From contig JADNRV010000306.1 in NCBI GenBank assembly GCA_015499995.1, forward strand, positions 1 to 57,134: a stretch of DNA of 57,134 nucleotides, given 5' to 3'. The translations under genes and the position numbers were made by a program. This DNA comes from Flammula alnicola (Eukaryota > Basidiomycota > Agaricomycetes > Agaricales > Strophariaceae). This document shows, one piece after another, positions 10,534 to 20,824 of the stretch; positions within the stretch are counted from its first letter, which is position 1; every line of letters starts with the position of its first letter. The notes under the pieces were generated by a model. That model did not search any database and was not told the DNA's origin. It worked only from the letters and a program-made list of their open reading frames with translations.

Positions 10534-12634
10534 CTGAAACAAAAGGTGGCTAGCTTTTCATCGTGATCTGCAGGCTGCTAAAGGGTACAATTGGTACACA
10601 ATGAAACAAGTCCAAATTTGCTCCTTCTTACTGGAGGTTCCCTCTTAAAGTGATTTTTGGGAAAGGCAGCCGCAGTGAAAACTACGGTCTTCTTTCACTA
10701 CAGGATCCCCAGTGACCGGCCAGCTCCCACGGACTCAGTTGGTAGCCACCTTTACCAACTGCGGACCTGCGGCCACTGTCAAGTTAAATTTCCCTGAGAT
10801 GGTCGATCCTCTAAGATGGTGATAGGGCTGCTATCTGGCCACACGTGAATTTTGCAATATATCATCTTTTACCTATGGAATATAACCGAGACAGAGAGAC
10901 TATAATGCACCCATGTTAGTAGTCTAAGGCCTAGCTAAGCGACTACTAGCTGTCATATAACCTGTGACAATGGTAATCAGAGAGGTCTTTGCTGTGCCCC
11001 CCCTATTCCACCAGATTCCACTGGATTCTGGTAGGAGTAGGGGGGGCACAAAAGATAAGATCACGAGCCTAAGTGGTTCACCAAGTTAAAGAAAGAGAGT
11101 TATAAGCCAAGGAACCTGTCTAAGTGACTTGTTCAAAACCTACCCTTTGTCAAAGGACATCTGGGGACCTGGACTGTAGTGTCGGTAGACAAAGTGTCTA
11201 CATGCCTCTGGCCATTGTTTAGGGACTGTAGTGTTGGCAGATAAGAAGTCTGTGCATCTCTTTCCACAAGTAGAGTTTTTGAGACAAGTACAGACAAGTT
11301 AAAGGGCATAGAGCCATCTTCTCAATTGGGGAACAAGTAAAGTGAGATCAGTTAGCAGTTTGTGCATAGAGCACTAGTTTCAGAGTTACAGTTATGAATT
11401 TACACAAGTCTATTGGACTTAAAACGACCCATTGACCATTAACATGTCTAAGGCTTTGCCTGAGCCATTACATAGTTAACAACCTTCTTTTATTGCACAC
11501 CTACTATCAGGTATCGATACTATAAAACTATTATCCTCCCCTTGGATGAACTAAGTCAACTAAACATTGATTTGGGTGTTTGAGTGTAGTAAAGAGTAGT
11601 TATTAAGAAGTGAAGCAAGTCAGACTGGATAGTATTCCTTTAGTAGACATTACAAAGTCTATTAAACACAACTACTTGACGGACTAGTAGTTCACACACA
11701 CCCCGCACTAAGCATCTTTAGTGCTGCTCCCCCAGACCTGCTCCTGCAGCAGCTTCAGCTTGTGTGTCCTCCTCACACAGCAGCACGTCAAGCCATGCGC
11801 CATTCGTGCTGTGCAGCACAGCACTGCTGCTGAGCATGCCTGACAGGTCATACTACTACACATCGCCCTGCAGGCACATGATAAAGCACACATGTGTGTG
11901 TCACTTCACGATCTCGGCTTTGTCACACACGAGTGTGTGGCCAAACATGTATGCGACAGCCTTCTGTACGTCTGCTGCATTGTCCACGTCAGTTACTTAG
12001 GATGTTAATGTTAATACAGAACCTTGCAATCGAGCGAGGGGTTGATGTCTATGTTACACTAGTTATATACATTCTATGGCATGTTATTTTGTAGCAACGA
12101 TGAGCCCACGTGGTAAGAAAATGAAGTGAAATAAAAGAGAATGTGCGAGGCCATGCCAACCATCTGCTGATGTCACATGAATCTTTAGCATCCGCTCTTC
12201 AATATTCCAACAGTTTTTCTATGGTCACTACCGAGGAGGATCCAGGGGATCTTGTGCCTTGCCACTCACTCAAGGCCAAGTTGGCATTGGAGCCTCACAA
12301 GAAGATCATTACAGGTGCAGTGGTGTGGTGATGTGGGGTCCATAAACCCAGCCCATGCATCCCAATGGAATTTATACTTCAGGAGCTCACATTGGGAGAA
12401 CGATCTTAGCTGCTTTATTTCCAACCACCTTTTACCATTAGTATCTCAAGAGTAATAGATGCCATAAAGTTCCTCATTGATTTATAAAACCAATAGATAG
12501 ATAAGTTAGAATCTTGAAACCATGAAGACATACTGACTCATCAGCATCGCTGCGAGGCATATACAGTCTCTGCTGATGTCAAACTTGCCCTGTTTGGCAT
12601 GCCACATTGAGAACATGACAACTTTGATGTCAAG
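10534..12634. other. No gene identified; repeat-derived sequence
   Basis: Only short open frames occur. An imperfect tandem duplication of about 60 bp is visible at about 11,170-11,270 (two runs of GGACTGTAGTGT followed by GTAGACAAAG-like and GCAGATAAG-like sequence). A TATAAAAC box lies near 11,520 and the stretch up to about 11,700 could be a worn LTR, but I could not define its ends. Positions 11,700-12,000 are rich in GCAGCA and CACACA motifs. Confidence 0.4.
10993..11050. repeat. 58-bp near-perfect palindrome
   Basis: TGTGCCCCCCCTA at the left is matched by TAGGGGGGGCACA at the right, and the inner arms (CCACCAGATTCC and GGATTCTGGT) also pair with few mismatches. As RNA or single-stranded DNA it would make a long hairpin. 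The inner motif resembles the GGATTCC units of the hAT-like family, so it may be a highly reduced derivative of that family. Confidence 0.7.
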
Positions 12635-13506
12635 GGCATTGACGACAGCAATGGCAGTCTGCCAAGTTGATGGAGATAAATAGAATTGAATGAGGGCAGT
12701 GTCCTTGTCACTGGTGAGGGGTAGGTCAACTGGATAATCGACCACGTGCAGTCAGAATAGGCTTCAGCTGAATTCCAGATCCCGGCAGCGGGTATAGCTT
12801 TCTTGTGCATTAGAAAGATGATAACTACTTTTGTAGTGGCCAGATGGACAGTGATCAAGAATGCCTCCCAGAGCTCTTGAGCCTTGTTCAAGGAATCCAT
12901 AAATTAGCCCGAGGTGCAAAGTAATTGAACATTGGACTTACGTAGTTCCTCAATTGAATCAAGAAAAATTTTGCGACGGGGTCCAAATACATTGCCGACA
13001 GGCTAAAGTCCCAATCAGAAGAATCCAAGGAGGGGTCAGAAACGAGAGAGCCAATGCCGCCCAAGGAGGTGGCGACTGGAGAGGAGGCATGCTCTTTCCA
13101 AAAATGGTGAAAGGCTGGGGAGGACGAACTTTTGGTCAGGACAATAGTGCTGGTCTTCCACGGCCCCCAGTAAGTCCCACCGAGGAGCATGCTCATCATA
13201 GTCTCCTTGACTTCATCACAAAGGAAAGAGTGGAGAGAGATGATGTCATTAACAGTGTAGGCGCCACCCTCCAAATCATCGCGGAACTGCGGCCTCTCCA
13301 GGTGGTACAGGAAGTCCAAGCAGCAATCATAGATGATGATGCCTTCCTTGATCTTGAGGTCTGCCTGCAAAGTGAGGAGCAATATTTTCAGTCGACCATT
13401 GGGAAGAGTGCTCTGCAGTAGTAAATGTTGAGTAAACATGTTTGGGTCATTATAGAATTATAAACACTTGCCTTAATGAATAGGGAGCAGATATTGTTTT
13501 CTTCGC
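12635..13506 (-). repeat. Inverted duplication, arm B (less decayed gene copy)
   Basis: Read on the minus strand, 13,439-12,888 is open for 183 codons and encodes the better version of the arm A protein (ADLKIKEGIIIYDCCLDFLY, then DDLEGGAYTVNDIISLHSFL). The second half (NKAQELWEAFLITVHL) loses frame at a run of C residues near 12,722, where arm A has one more C. I do not recognise the family. About 2.7 kb of other sequence separates the arms. Confidence 0.7.
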
Positions 13507-14234
13507 AGGGAAGATATGAATGATGACTCCTGAAGCTGGTGGGCATGCGCCCACCTTGAGTACTGGATTCAGGTGCCAGAGTGAATTTGCTTCATAGGCT
13601 TTCAGCCCTTAGGCTGATTAGATCAGTGTTTGGGCCTTGCGGTCACACTTGGGGGCTGAGGAGGGTCGGAAAGGAGGTGGCTGCATGCAGAGCATAAAAC
13701 TCGAAGAATGCAGTGGTATCTGTGTTCTTGAAAAGAGCAATGTCATCCTCCATGGTACTTGTTTAAATTCTGAGGTGGTATCTAGCTTCCTTTTATTGCT
13801 TTTTTGCCCACCAGCTCAATGATGCCATTCCATGGTGGTTACAAAGTTACTTTTTAAATTCACTTTTCTCTGCCAAAAGCTAACTGTTGCTCACTTTTGG
13901 CAGCAACAGTTAATTTATCACAGTTAGCGCAGTTAATACGGTTTCATCTGTTAACTTGCAGTTAGCTTGGTGCTGTGATCACCTGCCAAAAACAGTTACT
14001 CAGTGTGACCAAGGTGTGACTCACTTATAGGCACCAGTTAGCTTAGCACAGTTAACTGGCAGCTGCTGGGTGCTGACTTGCTGACTTCAGCAAACTGCAT
14101 CCCTCAGGCGAGACATCGACCTCAGCTTTATTCCCCTACTTCAAGAAGTTTGCTCACACTACCATGGTCATGATGTAGAACTCGAGTATATTCAACATCT
14201 TCTGCCACAATACCCCGAGAAGGCAGTATTCAAG
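13507..14234. other. No gene identified; contains a small hairpin
   Basis: No convincing open frame. A hairpin with arms CTGCCAAAAG and CTTTTGGCAG lies at about 13,872-13,906, followed by several copies of CAGTTA/TAACTG to about 14,060, a pattern seen in degraded MITE-like repeats. The last 100 bp may belong to the kinase-like fragment that follows. Confidence 0.35.
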
Positions 14235-14664
14235 GTGGGCACGGCCGTCCGGCAATCATGTGACCTCCACAGTTGTCATGAAATTCACCCCAATGTACTG
14301 TCAGAAGGTGCACGACCTCCTCCAAAAGAACTCGCTCACCCTGCAGCTTTGGCTCTGCATGAACGTAGAGACTGTGGGAATGTATGTTGTGGTTGTGGAC
14401 TTCATTGCTGGATGTCAAATCAGCGAAACACAGCTTTCTTGCAATGAGGTTGATGCCCGGCGTGAAACCCTCCAGACACTTCATAATAATGACTTGGTCT
14501 ATGGGAATCTTAGAAGTCCGAATGTTATCCTACCCCCTGATGGTAAGCCCACCATGCTCGTTGATTTTGATTGGTCGGGCAGAGCAAGGGAAGCGACTTA
14601 TCTGCCTGACATTAATATGCCTCCATCCATTGGCTGGCATCCTGACGTCTGCCGTGGTAGGTAA
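14235..14664 (+). pseudogene. Fungal kinase-like (FunK1-type) fragment
   Basis: A 134-codon open frame from 14260 resembles the middle of the protein-kinase-like proteins expanded in Agaricomycetes. VVMKFTPMY resembles the end of the N-lobe, VGMYVVVVDFIAG the hinge. LHNNDLVYGNLRSPNVIL stands where the catalytic loop HGDLRxxN is expected, and MLVDFDWSGRAREATYLP where the DFG/DFDW segment is expected. The catalytic-loop Asp is replaced (YGNLR in place of a GDLR-type loop), so this copy should be inactive. The rest of the N-lobe and everything after the WHP-like motif are missing. Identification is from motif memory only. Confidence 0.5.
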
Positions 14665-14905
14665 ATCCAGTGTGAGCACGATGTGTTTATGCTTGACCAG
14701 TTAGAACAAGACAGTTGAACATTGAACATTGATGGATTTAATGTCCATAGGTGTAGGAGATAGCACAAAGTACAAGTGTTATACATAGAGAGAGGTGAGT
14801 ATGCGCCGATGAAATGAATGGAATGAAGACTTATGGGTAGATTCTTAGAAGAATACATATGCCCTGTTGAAGGGCAATGCCTATTCCCTCAACAAGAGGG
14901 ATGAC

Positions 14906-16056
14906 CAGTACTTTACCCTCCTCCACCTATTCCTGGTGGACTCCACGGACTCCGCATAAACTTGACGGAGTCCAGATGGACTCCTGATGGACTCCACATG
15001 GAGTCTGGTGGAGTCCACTATGAAGAAGTGGAGTCCATATGGACTCCACCTGGACTCCACATAGAGTTTGGTGGAGTCCACATGGAGTCCACATGGAGTC
15101 CGGTGGAATCCACATGGACTCCATATAAACTCCGGATGGCCTCCATATAAACTCCGGATGGACTCCATATGGAGTCCACAAATGACGCAACTTCAACTGG
15201 TGGACTTAGACAAAACTCAGAAAAAAAATAACACTAAAAAGTTTGCATTAAACAGTAATTGAACCCAGAGCTACCAGAGAGCTATCAGAACAAACCATTT
15301 AACCACTACACCAGAGAACCTTGTCTAACTGAGCAAAAAAAGCGCCCTATATACCTCCTTTTCTCTAATATATCTATCTATTTTGTGACATTAGTCACAA
15401 GATTCAGGGTCAAGTGGGGTACCATCAGATTCAGAAATTTAAGGAGATTCTAGATACACATGCCCCAGATTATGTCAGCATGATATATTGCTTTATTTGG
15501 CTGGTCCCAGGTACCGTGGGAACTTTTTGCCAAAAAAGGTAGTTATAGAGCCTGCTTCCAAAACCCTGAATATGCAAAAATCCTATTAATAGATGCTTCG
15601 GTTGGTGAGAAAAACACAAAATACTTGACCGAACGCGAGTCTTTTGAAAATTGCACTTGCTAAATATGGAATTTGTTGATTACAAATAGATCCAACAGTG
15701 CCACTTTGATGTCATTTTATGTAATAGTATGTAATTTTCATACAGGTTGCTAAAAATAACAGTATTTCCAAAAAAGGAAATCACCAGACTCCTGTTGGAC
15801 CATCTGGACTCCTGTTGGACTCCATCTGAACTCCTGGGACTCCAGTTCCACTATAAAACCAGTGGACTCCAGGGACTCCACATGGAGTCTCCGGAGTTTG
15901 TCCGGACTCCATCTGGACTCCACCAGGAGTCCGGAATAAAATTTGGCTGGGGGTCTCAGCCAAAAAATAGTCCATCTGGACTCCATATGGACTGTTCCAC
16001 TCTGCCGGAGTCCAGCCGGAGTCCACCAGGAATCTGGGGGGGAGGGTAAAGACCTC
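14906..16056 (+). mobile_element. Non-autonomous hAT-like element, copy 1
   Basis: The element is 1151 bp with the 8-bp duplication GGGATGAC at 14,898-14,905 and 16,057-16,064. Ends are CAGTACTTTACCCTCC on the left and, inverted, GAGGTCTTTACCCTCC on the right; both continue into ATTCCTGGTGGACTCC, so the inverted repeats are about 35 bp and imperfect. The outer 250 bp on each side are dense arrays of GGACTCC/GGAGTCC units, often as the palindrome GGAGTCCATATGGACTCC. The middle carries a tRNA-like block on the minus strand. No transposase is encoded. Removing the element joins a flanking frame (SLNKRDDLYAALVSSCLL). Confidence 0.85.
15253..15321 (-). other. tRNA-like sequence inside hAT-like copy 1
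   Basis: On the minus strand the 69 bp read like a worn tRNA. TGGTGTAGTGG matches an A box and GGGTTCAATTAC resembles a B box, spaced as in a tRNA of normal length. The wording GTAGTGGTTA and GGGTTCAATT is close to eukaryotic tRNA-Asp/Glu. The acceptor stem does not pair well, so it is unlikely to be a functional tRNA but could keep Pol III promoter activity. Confidence 0.5.
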
Positions 16057-16169
16057 GGGATGACTTATATGCTGCTCTAGTCTCATCGTGCTTGCTGCAC
16101 CCCTCATTATTGGGTGGTGAAGGTTTCTATTGGCATGCTTTACCTGGGAACGTATCTCCAAACCCCCAG

Positions 16170-17560
16170 TGTCCAGAGCAGAGGCATCCAAAAAGAGGCA
16201 GGATAAATGTAGACTGACATAGCGAACCAGCAAAAAGCTTCTTGGCTTCCAATATCAGAAGGTGAAGTTGACAATGTTTGCCAGCACCTCTGTTGACAAT
16301 GGCATACTAGCAGCCTATCTTGTGATAATATTAGAACCAGACTTTTCAGAAGCTTCTGGGGGAAAAGAGAGATAGCAAAGATATCTAATCCTCCATACAT
16401 TTTTGATAACAAGATTATTCTGTTTCACGGTGATTCTTGCAGACTCCCCAGAGCCCTCTGAAGGTGAAAACAGAAGCAGAGGAACAAATATTGTAACTAG
16501 ACCTCTTTATGCCTCTAATGTATGCATTGGACCTGTCTCTCAGTTATTTTTCACCTGGAAGTGTGAGTTGAGATTACATGTCAGTGAAGTATTCATTAGA
16601 CAATCTGAAAGCAAGCCACAGAACTTGATACTATTCTCATCTTAGAGATACAAATAGCCAACATGTGCATGTCAGCACATGAACTATTTGCTTGAAAGTC
16701 TCAAAATTGGTAGAGGCCTCTCCAGTGCTGTGGTTCTGCAAGAAGTTTTGATTTTAGATCCTATCCACTTTTGCATAGGAAATCTAGAAGGACTGATTGG
16801 TGGTTATTTTCAGCCATCTCAGATAGCTTTTCTTTATTGAACATTCTATCCTTCTATTTCATTGGCATCGTGGATCTTCATCAGATGCATTAGAAATTCC
16901 TACTCAGTCTTATTTTGTTATCCTCTATATACAGGGGTCACTGAACACCCAGAAACTGCAAGAAACAATGTCAACTGTGGTGAGTGCTCCGCTATACTAT
17001 GTTATCCCTCTCTAATTTTCTACCTCTCTCAAAGCCTTCCAGCAAAGAAGGGAATTCCATTGATGGTGCTGTATGTAGTGCGAAGCTTGACTATTGAAGT
17101 TGCTGACTTGGCTTCACATTGAAAGGACCAATATGACAAGGTGGTAGCCACTGCCAAAGTTGATGGTGGAAATAAGCCATGCCCTTCCAAGAAGGTACAT
17201 ACTGCCAGCCTCAATATTGACATTTTTAATTAGTCTTCATCTCAGTGCCCCCACTGGTGTTTCATCCAGAACTCTGCATTCTATGTCGGTCGAATAATGA
17301 GCAAAATCAAGAGTATTCATGGAGTGAGTGCCTATATCCTATTTTCTGTTGATGCTAACACGATTTGAAATTTAGGTCAAGCTGTGTCTTCAATTTGGGG
17401 ATGGGACAGGCGCTGTGGTCTATCAGACTCATTGTATCTCAACAACATAATTATTTCATCCAACGTCCTATTCCTTATTCTTACTACTCCATTTTACTTT
17501 TCAGTCATGCATGGATCGATGCAAAATATGCTGAGGTACATGATTTCTGGTTAAATCATC
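16170..17560 (+). repeat. Direct duplication, left copy (with a small inversion)
   Basis: From about 16,420 this matches 20,948 onward nearly base for base to about 17,560, including a short frame around LTIEVADLASH and a likely intron (GTGAGTGCC to TTTAG near 17,320-17,370). The stretch 16,170-16,310 matches the other copy only as reverse complement, so one copy has an inverted segment. The encoded protein was not recognised and both copies have stops. Confidence 0.7.
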
Positions 17561-17591
17561 ATCCTACCCCTCATTCACACAACATAGCTTA

Positions 17592-18934
17592 ATGCCAGTA
17601 CAACCAATGCTGGATGAGGTGCGGGTTTTGAGTTGGAACATGGCCAGGGACAGAATGTCCCTGGATGTAATACTATCAACTTGTAATAACATCTATGATA
17701 TTATATTCGTGCAAGAACCTCCTTGGCGACACATAAGGACTGCCCCGTCTGCTAAAACCAGAAAGGGTGAGGACATTATTGGCGCACTGAACCACCCAGA
17801 TTGGCTGGCGATGGTCCGTGCACCCACTACTGCAGACGAGTGACCCCACGTCATGACCTATGTTTCGACTAGGCTGGCCCGGTATCGCCCATCTCTATGA
17901 AGGGATGTGATCGATCACCCTGATATACAGGTCCTGTCACTCTCAACAAGTGCCAAAACCTTCCTTTTGATGAATGTCTATTCTGATGCAGATCATGGGG
18001 CCATTAATTGGCTCAAGACCCACGACCATGCACTTCCTTGCTTCCTTTTCATGGGCGGGGACTTTAATGCACACTCCGAGGACTGGAACAAAGGTCACAG
18101 TGGTCAGAAGGGATGCACTCTCTCACTGCAGCAATCTGCTGCTATTCTTGGGCTTGAACTGGCTGCCTTTGGCAATCCAGGGCCCACACATATTCTCAGA
18201 GATCCCATCAAGTGCAAAACAGTGATCGATCTGGCTTTCGTCCCACCTAATCAGGTGATCGACGGCACTGTTGTCTGATGCCCAGACATTCAACTCAAAT
18301 CGGATCACATTCCGATTTTGACTACATTGGACATCTCTCCCACCCCTAGCGGGGCAGTTCAGATGTCTCTTCCTACTGATGATGTTCCAGCTTTCATCAA
18401 CTCTATCAGCTCTGAGCTTCAGGCCATTGACCTGACTGCCCCTCTGAATACCGAGGAACAGATCGAAGCTGCTGCGCAAGCAGTGGCTTTGGTCTTCTCC
18501 ACAGCATGGGATTTTCATGCCAAAGAGTCCTTTGTTACTCGGTGATCTAAGCCCTGGTGGACCCAGGAGTGCTCGGATGCCCTTGACATGTTCCAGCATA
18601 GTTAACTACCCGAGGACTGGAAATCTTTTTGGAAAATCATCCGAGACGTCAAGCGCGAATTCTTTGATCATCGGATCCATGAAATCACGTCTGCTAACAA
18701 GCGCCCATGAGACCTCATGAATTGGGTCCAGCAGTGCTGCCAGTGCAAACTTCCCCCCTGTGAGGCTCTCCACTATCATGGCGAGGCTTGCAATGATATG
18801 CCTGCCCTTTGGGACGTGCTTCACGGTACTTACAACTCTGCCTCTGACAGAGTGTTTGATGTCAATTTGTTGAATTCCCTCCTAACCCTGCCTGTTCAGG
18901 AGTGGGTTCACTTCTCCACACTGGAGGGTCTGAA
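17592..18934 (+). pseudogene. APE-type endonuclease domain of a non-LTR (LINE) retrotransposon
   Basis: A single frame from 17592 carries the apurinic endonuclease domain typical of LINE ORF2: VLSWNMARD, FVQEPPW (catalytic Glu), MGGDFNAHSEDW (GDFN motif) and LKSDHIPIL (the terminal SDH motif). This enzyme nicks target DNA for target-primed reverse transcription. Six in-frame stops interrupt it, at 17841, 17898, 18276, 18543, 18603 and 18708 (five TGA, one TAA), yet no frameshift is seen. Linker sequence toward the RT continues to about 18,934, after which similarity ends, so the catalytic RT domain is absent. The copy is dead. Confidence 0.75.
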
Positions 18935-19192
18935 TGAAGTTTTCTATATTGACCTTATCTACTCTGACATTGCCCACATTGATGGCCACTTCTGTGGCAA
19001 TGTCTTTGTCTTTGTGGACCTGGAGATGGAAAGAACAAATGTTGAAGCTTCAAGTGAACTATCTTACTGCATAGTTGAGAATCACCCTTGATGCTTGTAC
19101 TGCACTGATTACACCATTCCTCACAGAAAATAGGATAAGATCAGAGCTGGTATGTCTGCAAGCTACTTAACCAGGCCATTGACTATATTTGA

Positions 19193-20652
19193 ATGTTTAT
19201 ATTGCAACTGATTGACACTCATGAGGAGATCTTGCACAATACCATGGATTTGCCTCAATTCTCAGTCTATCTCTACCTCTGCCACATTTCCTTCTTTTGC
19301 TTCAAGAATGACAATCTTAACAGGAAGATGAAGTCAATGGCTTGTGTGATCAGAGGGTTATTTTCAGATACTGATCCAGATATCAACTATTCTCTCATCA
19401 ACCAGGCAGATCTGATAGGTGAATTCAGTTGGTGGGCCAATGATAAGAAGCCTAGCCACAGTACTTTACCCTCCTCCACCTATTCCTGGTGGACTCCACG
19501 GACTCTGCATAAAATTGGCGGAGTCCAGATGGACTCCTGATGGACTCCACATGGAGTCTGGTAGAGTCCACTATGAAGAAGTGGACTCCATATGGACTCC
19601 ACCTGGACTCCACATAGAGTTTGGTGGAGTCCACATGGAGTCCGGTGGAATCCACATGGACTCCATATAAACTCCGGATGGACTTCATATGGAGTCCACA
19701 AATGACGCAACTTCAACTGGTGGACTTAGACAAAACTCAGAAAAAAATATCACCAAAAAGTTTGCATTAAGCAGTAATTGAACCCAGAGCTACCAGAAAG
19801 CTATTAGAACAAACCATTTAACCACTACACCAGAGAACCTTGTCTAACCAGCCAAAAAAAGCGCCCTATATACCTCTCTTTCTCTAATATATCTATCAAT
19901 TTTGTGACTAATGTCACAAGATTCAGGGTCAAGTGGAGTACCATCAGATTCAGAAATTTAAGGAGATTCTCACCAGATTATGTCAGCATGATATATTGCT
20001 TTATTTGGCTGGTCCCAGGACCGTGGGAACTTTTTGCCAAAAAAGGTAGTTATAGAGCCTGCTTTCAAAACCCTAAATATGCAAAAATCCTATTAATAGA
20101 TGCTTCGGTTGGTGAGAAAAACACAAAATACTCGACCGAACGCGAGTCTTTTAAAAATTGTGCTTGCTAAATATGGAATTTGTTGATTACAAATAGATCC
20201 AACAGTGCCACTTTGATGTCATTTTATGTAATAATATGTAATTTTTATATGGTTGCTAAAAATAACTAGTCCAAAAAAGGAAACCACCAGACTCCTGTTG
20301 GACCACCTGGACTCCTGTTGGACTCCATCTGAACTCCTGTTGGACTCCATCTGAACTCCTGTTGGACTCCATCTGAACTCCTGGGACTCCTGTTCCACTA
20401 TAAAACCAGTGGACTCCTGGGACTCCGCACGGAGTCTCTGGAGTTTGTCCGGACTCCATCTGGACTCCACCAGGAGTCCGGAATAAAATTTGGCTGGGGT
20501 CTCAGCCAAAAAATAGTCCATCTGGACTCCATATGGACTGTTCCACTCCGCTGGAGTCCACCCGGAGTCCACCAGGAATCTGGGGGGGAGGGTAAAGACC
20601 TCCCTAGCCAGTTTGATATTGAGGTGCTGTGCAACCAGATAATCAAGAAGGT
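19193..20652 (+). pseudogene. Unrecognised gene fragment split by hAT-like copy 2
   Basis: An open frame from 19193 (MFILQLIDTHEEILHN) runs into the left end of copy 2 at WWANDKKPS. Joining it after the element at 20,603 continues the same frame as QFDIEVLCNQIIKK up to a GTAAGG donor near 20,651. The product is about 105 residues, hydrophobic in places, with no recognised domain. It was therefore coding, or derived from coding DNA with an intact frame, when the element landed. Confidence 0.5.
19459..20602 (+). mobile_element. Non-autonomous hAT-like element, copy 2
   Basis: The element is 1144 bp, flanked by the 8-bp duplication CCTAGCCA at 19,451-19,458 and 20,603-20,610. It is very similar to copy 1 along its whole length and has the same ends, arrays and tRNA-like block (19,772-19,840 on the minus strand). 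It differs in array length: the left array lacks one GGAGTCCACAT unit and the right array has extra units of GTTGGACTCCATCTGAACTCCT. The different target duplications show two independent insertions, not a segmental copy. Confidence 0.85.
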
Positions 20653-20824
20653 AAGGTGATAAACACCTTCTAGAAAATTTCTATTAAGTCAAGATCCAGT
20701 TTATTGAAGATGGTGTAATACCAGCACATGACAGCATCTTGGACTTGATGGCCTTACCCTCTCAATCCTGGTGTATCCACCTGTTGTCTACACCAGATGT
20801 TGATGAACCCACCCCCTAGCTTGT

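Noticed and set aside
11708..12094. Small frames around 11.7-12.1 kb
   Set aside because: Built from GCAGCA/CACACA-type simple sequence on both strands; no splice context or family.
12954..13421. 155-codon plus-strand frame over inverted arm B
   Set aside because: Arm A and arm B conserve the minus-strand (arm B) frame better, and indels between the arms fit that frame.
15253..15321. A functional tRNA gene
   Set aside because: A- and B-box motifs are present, but the acceptor and T stems do not pair properly and no anticodon arm is convincing.
14929..16035. Arrays of GGACTCC units considered as a CRISPR-like array or satellite
   Set aside because: Units are not separated by regular unique spacers, the host is a eukaryote, and the arrays lie symmetrically inside elements with target duplications.
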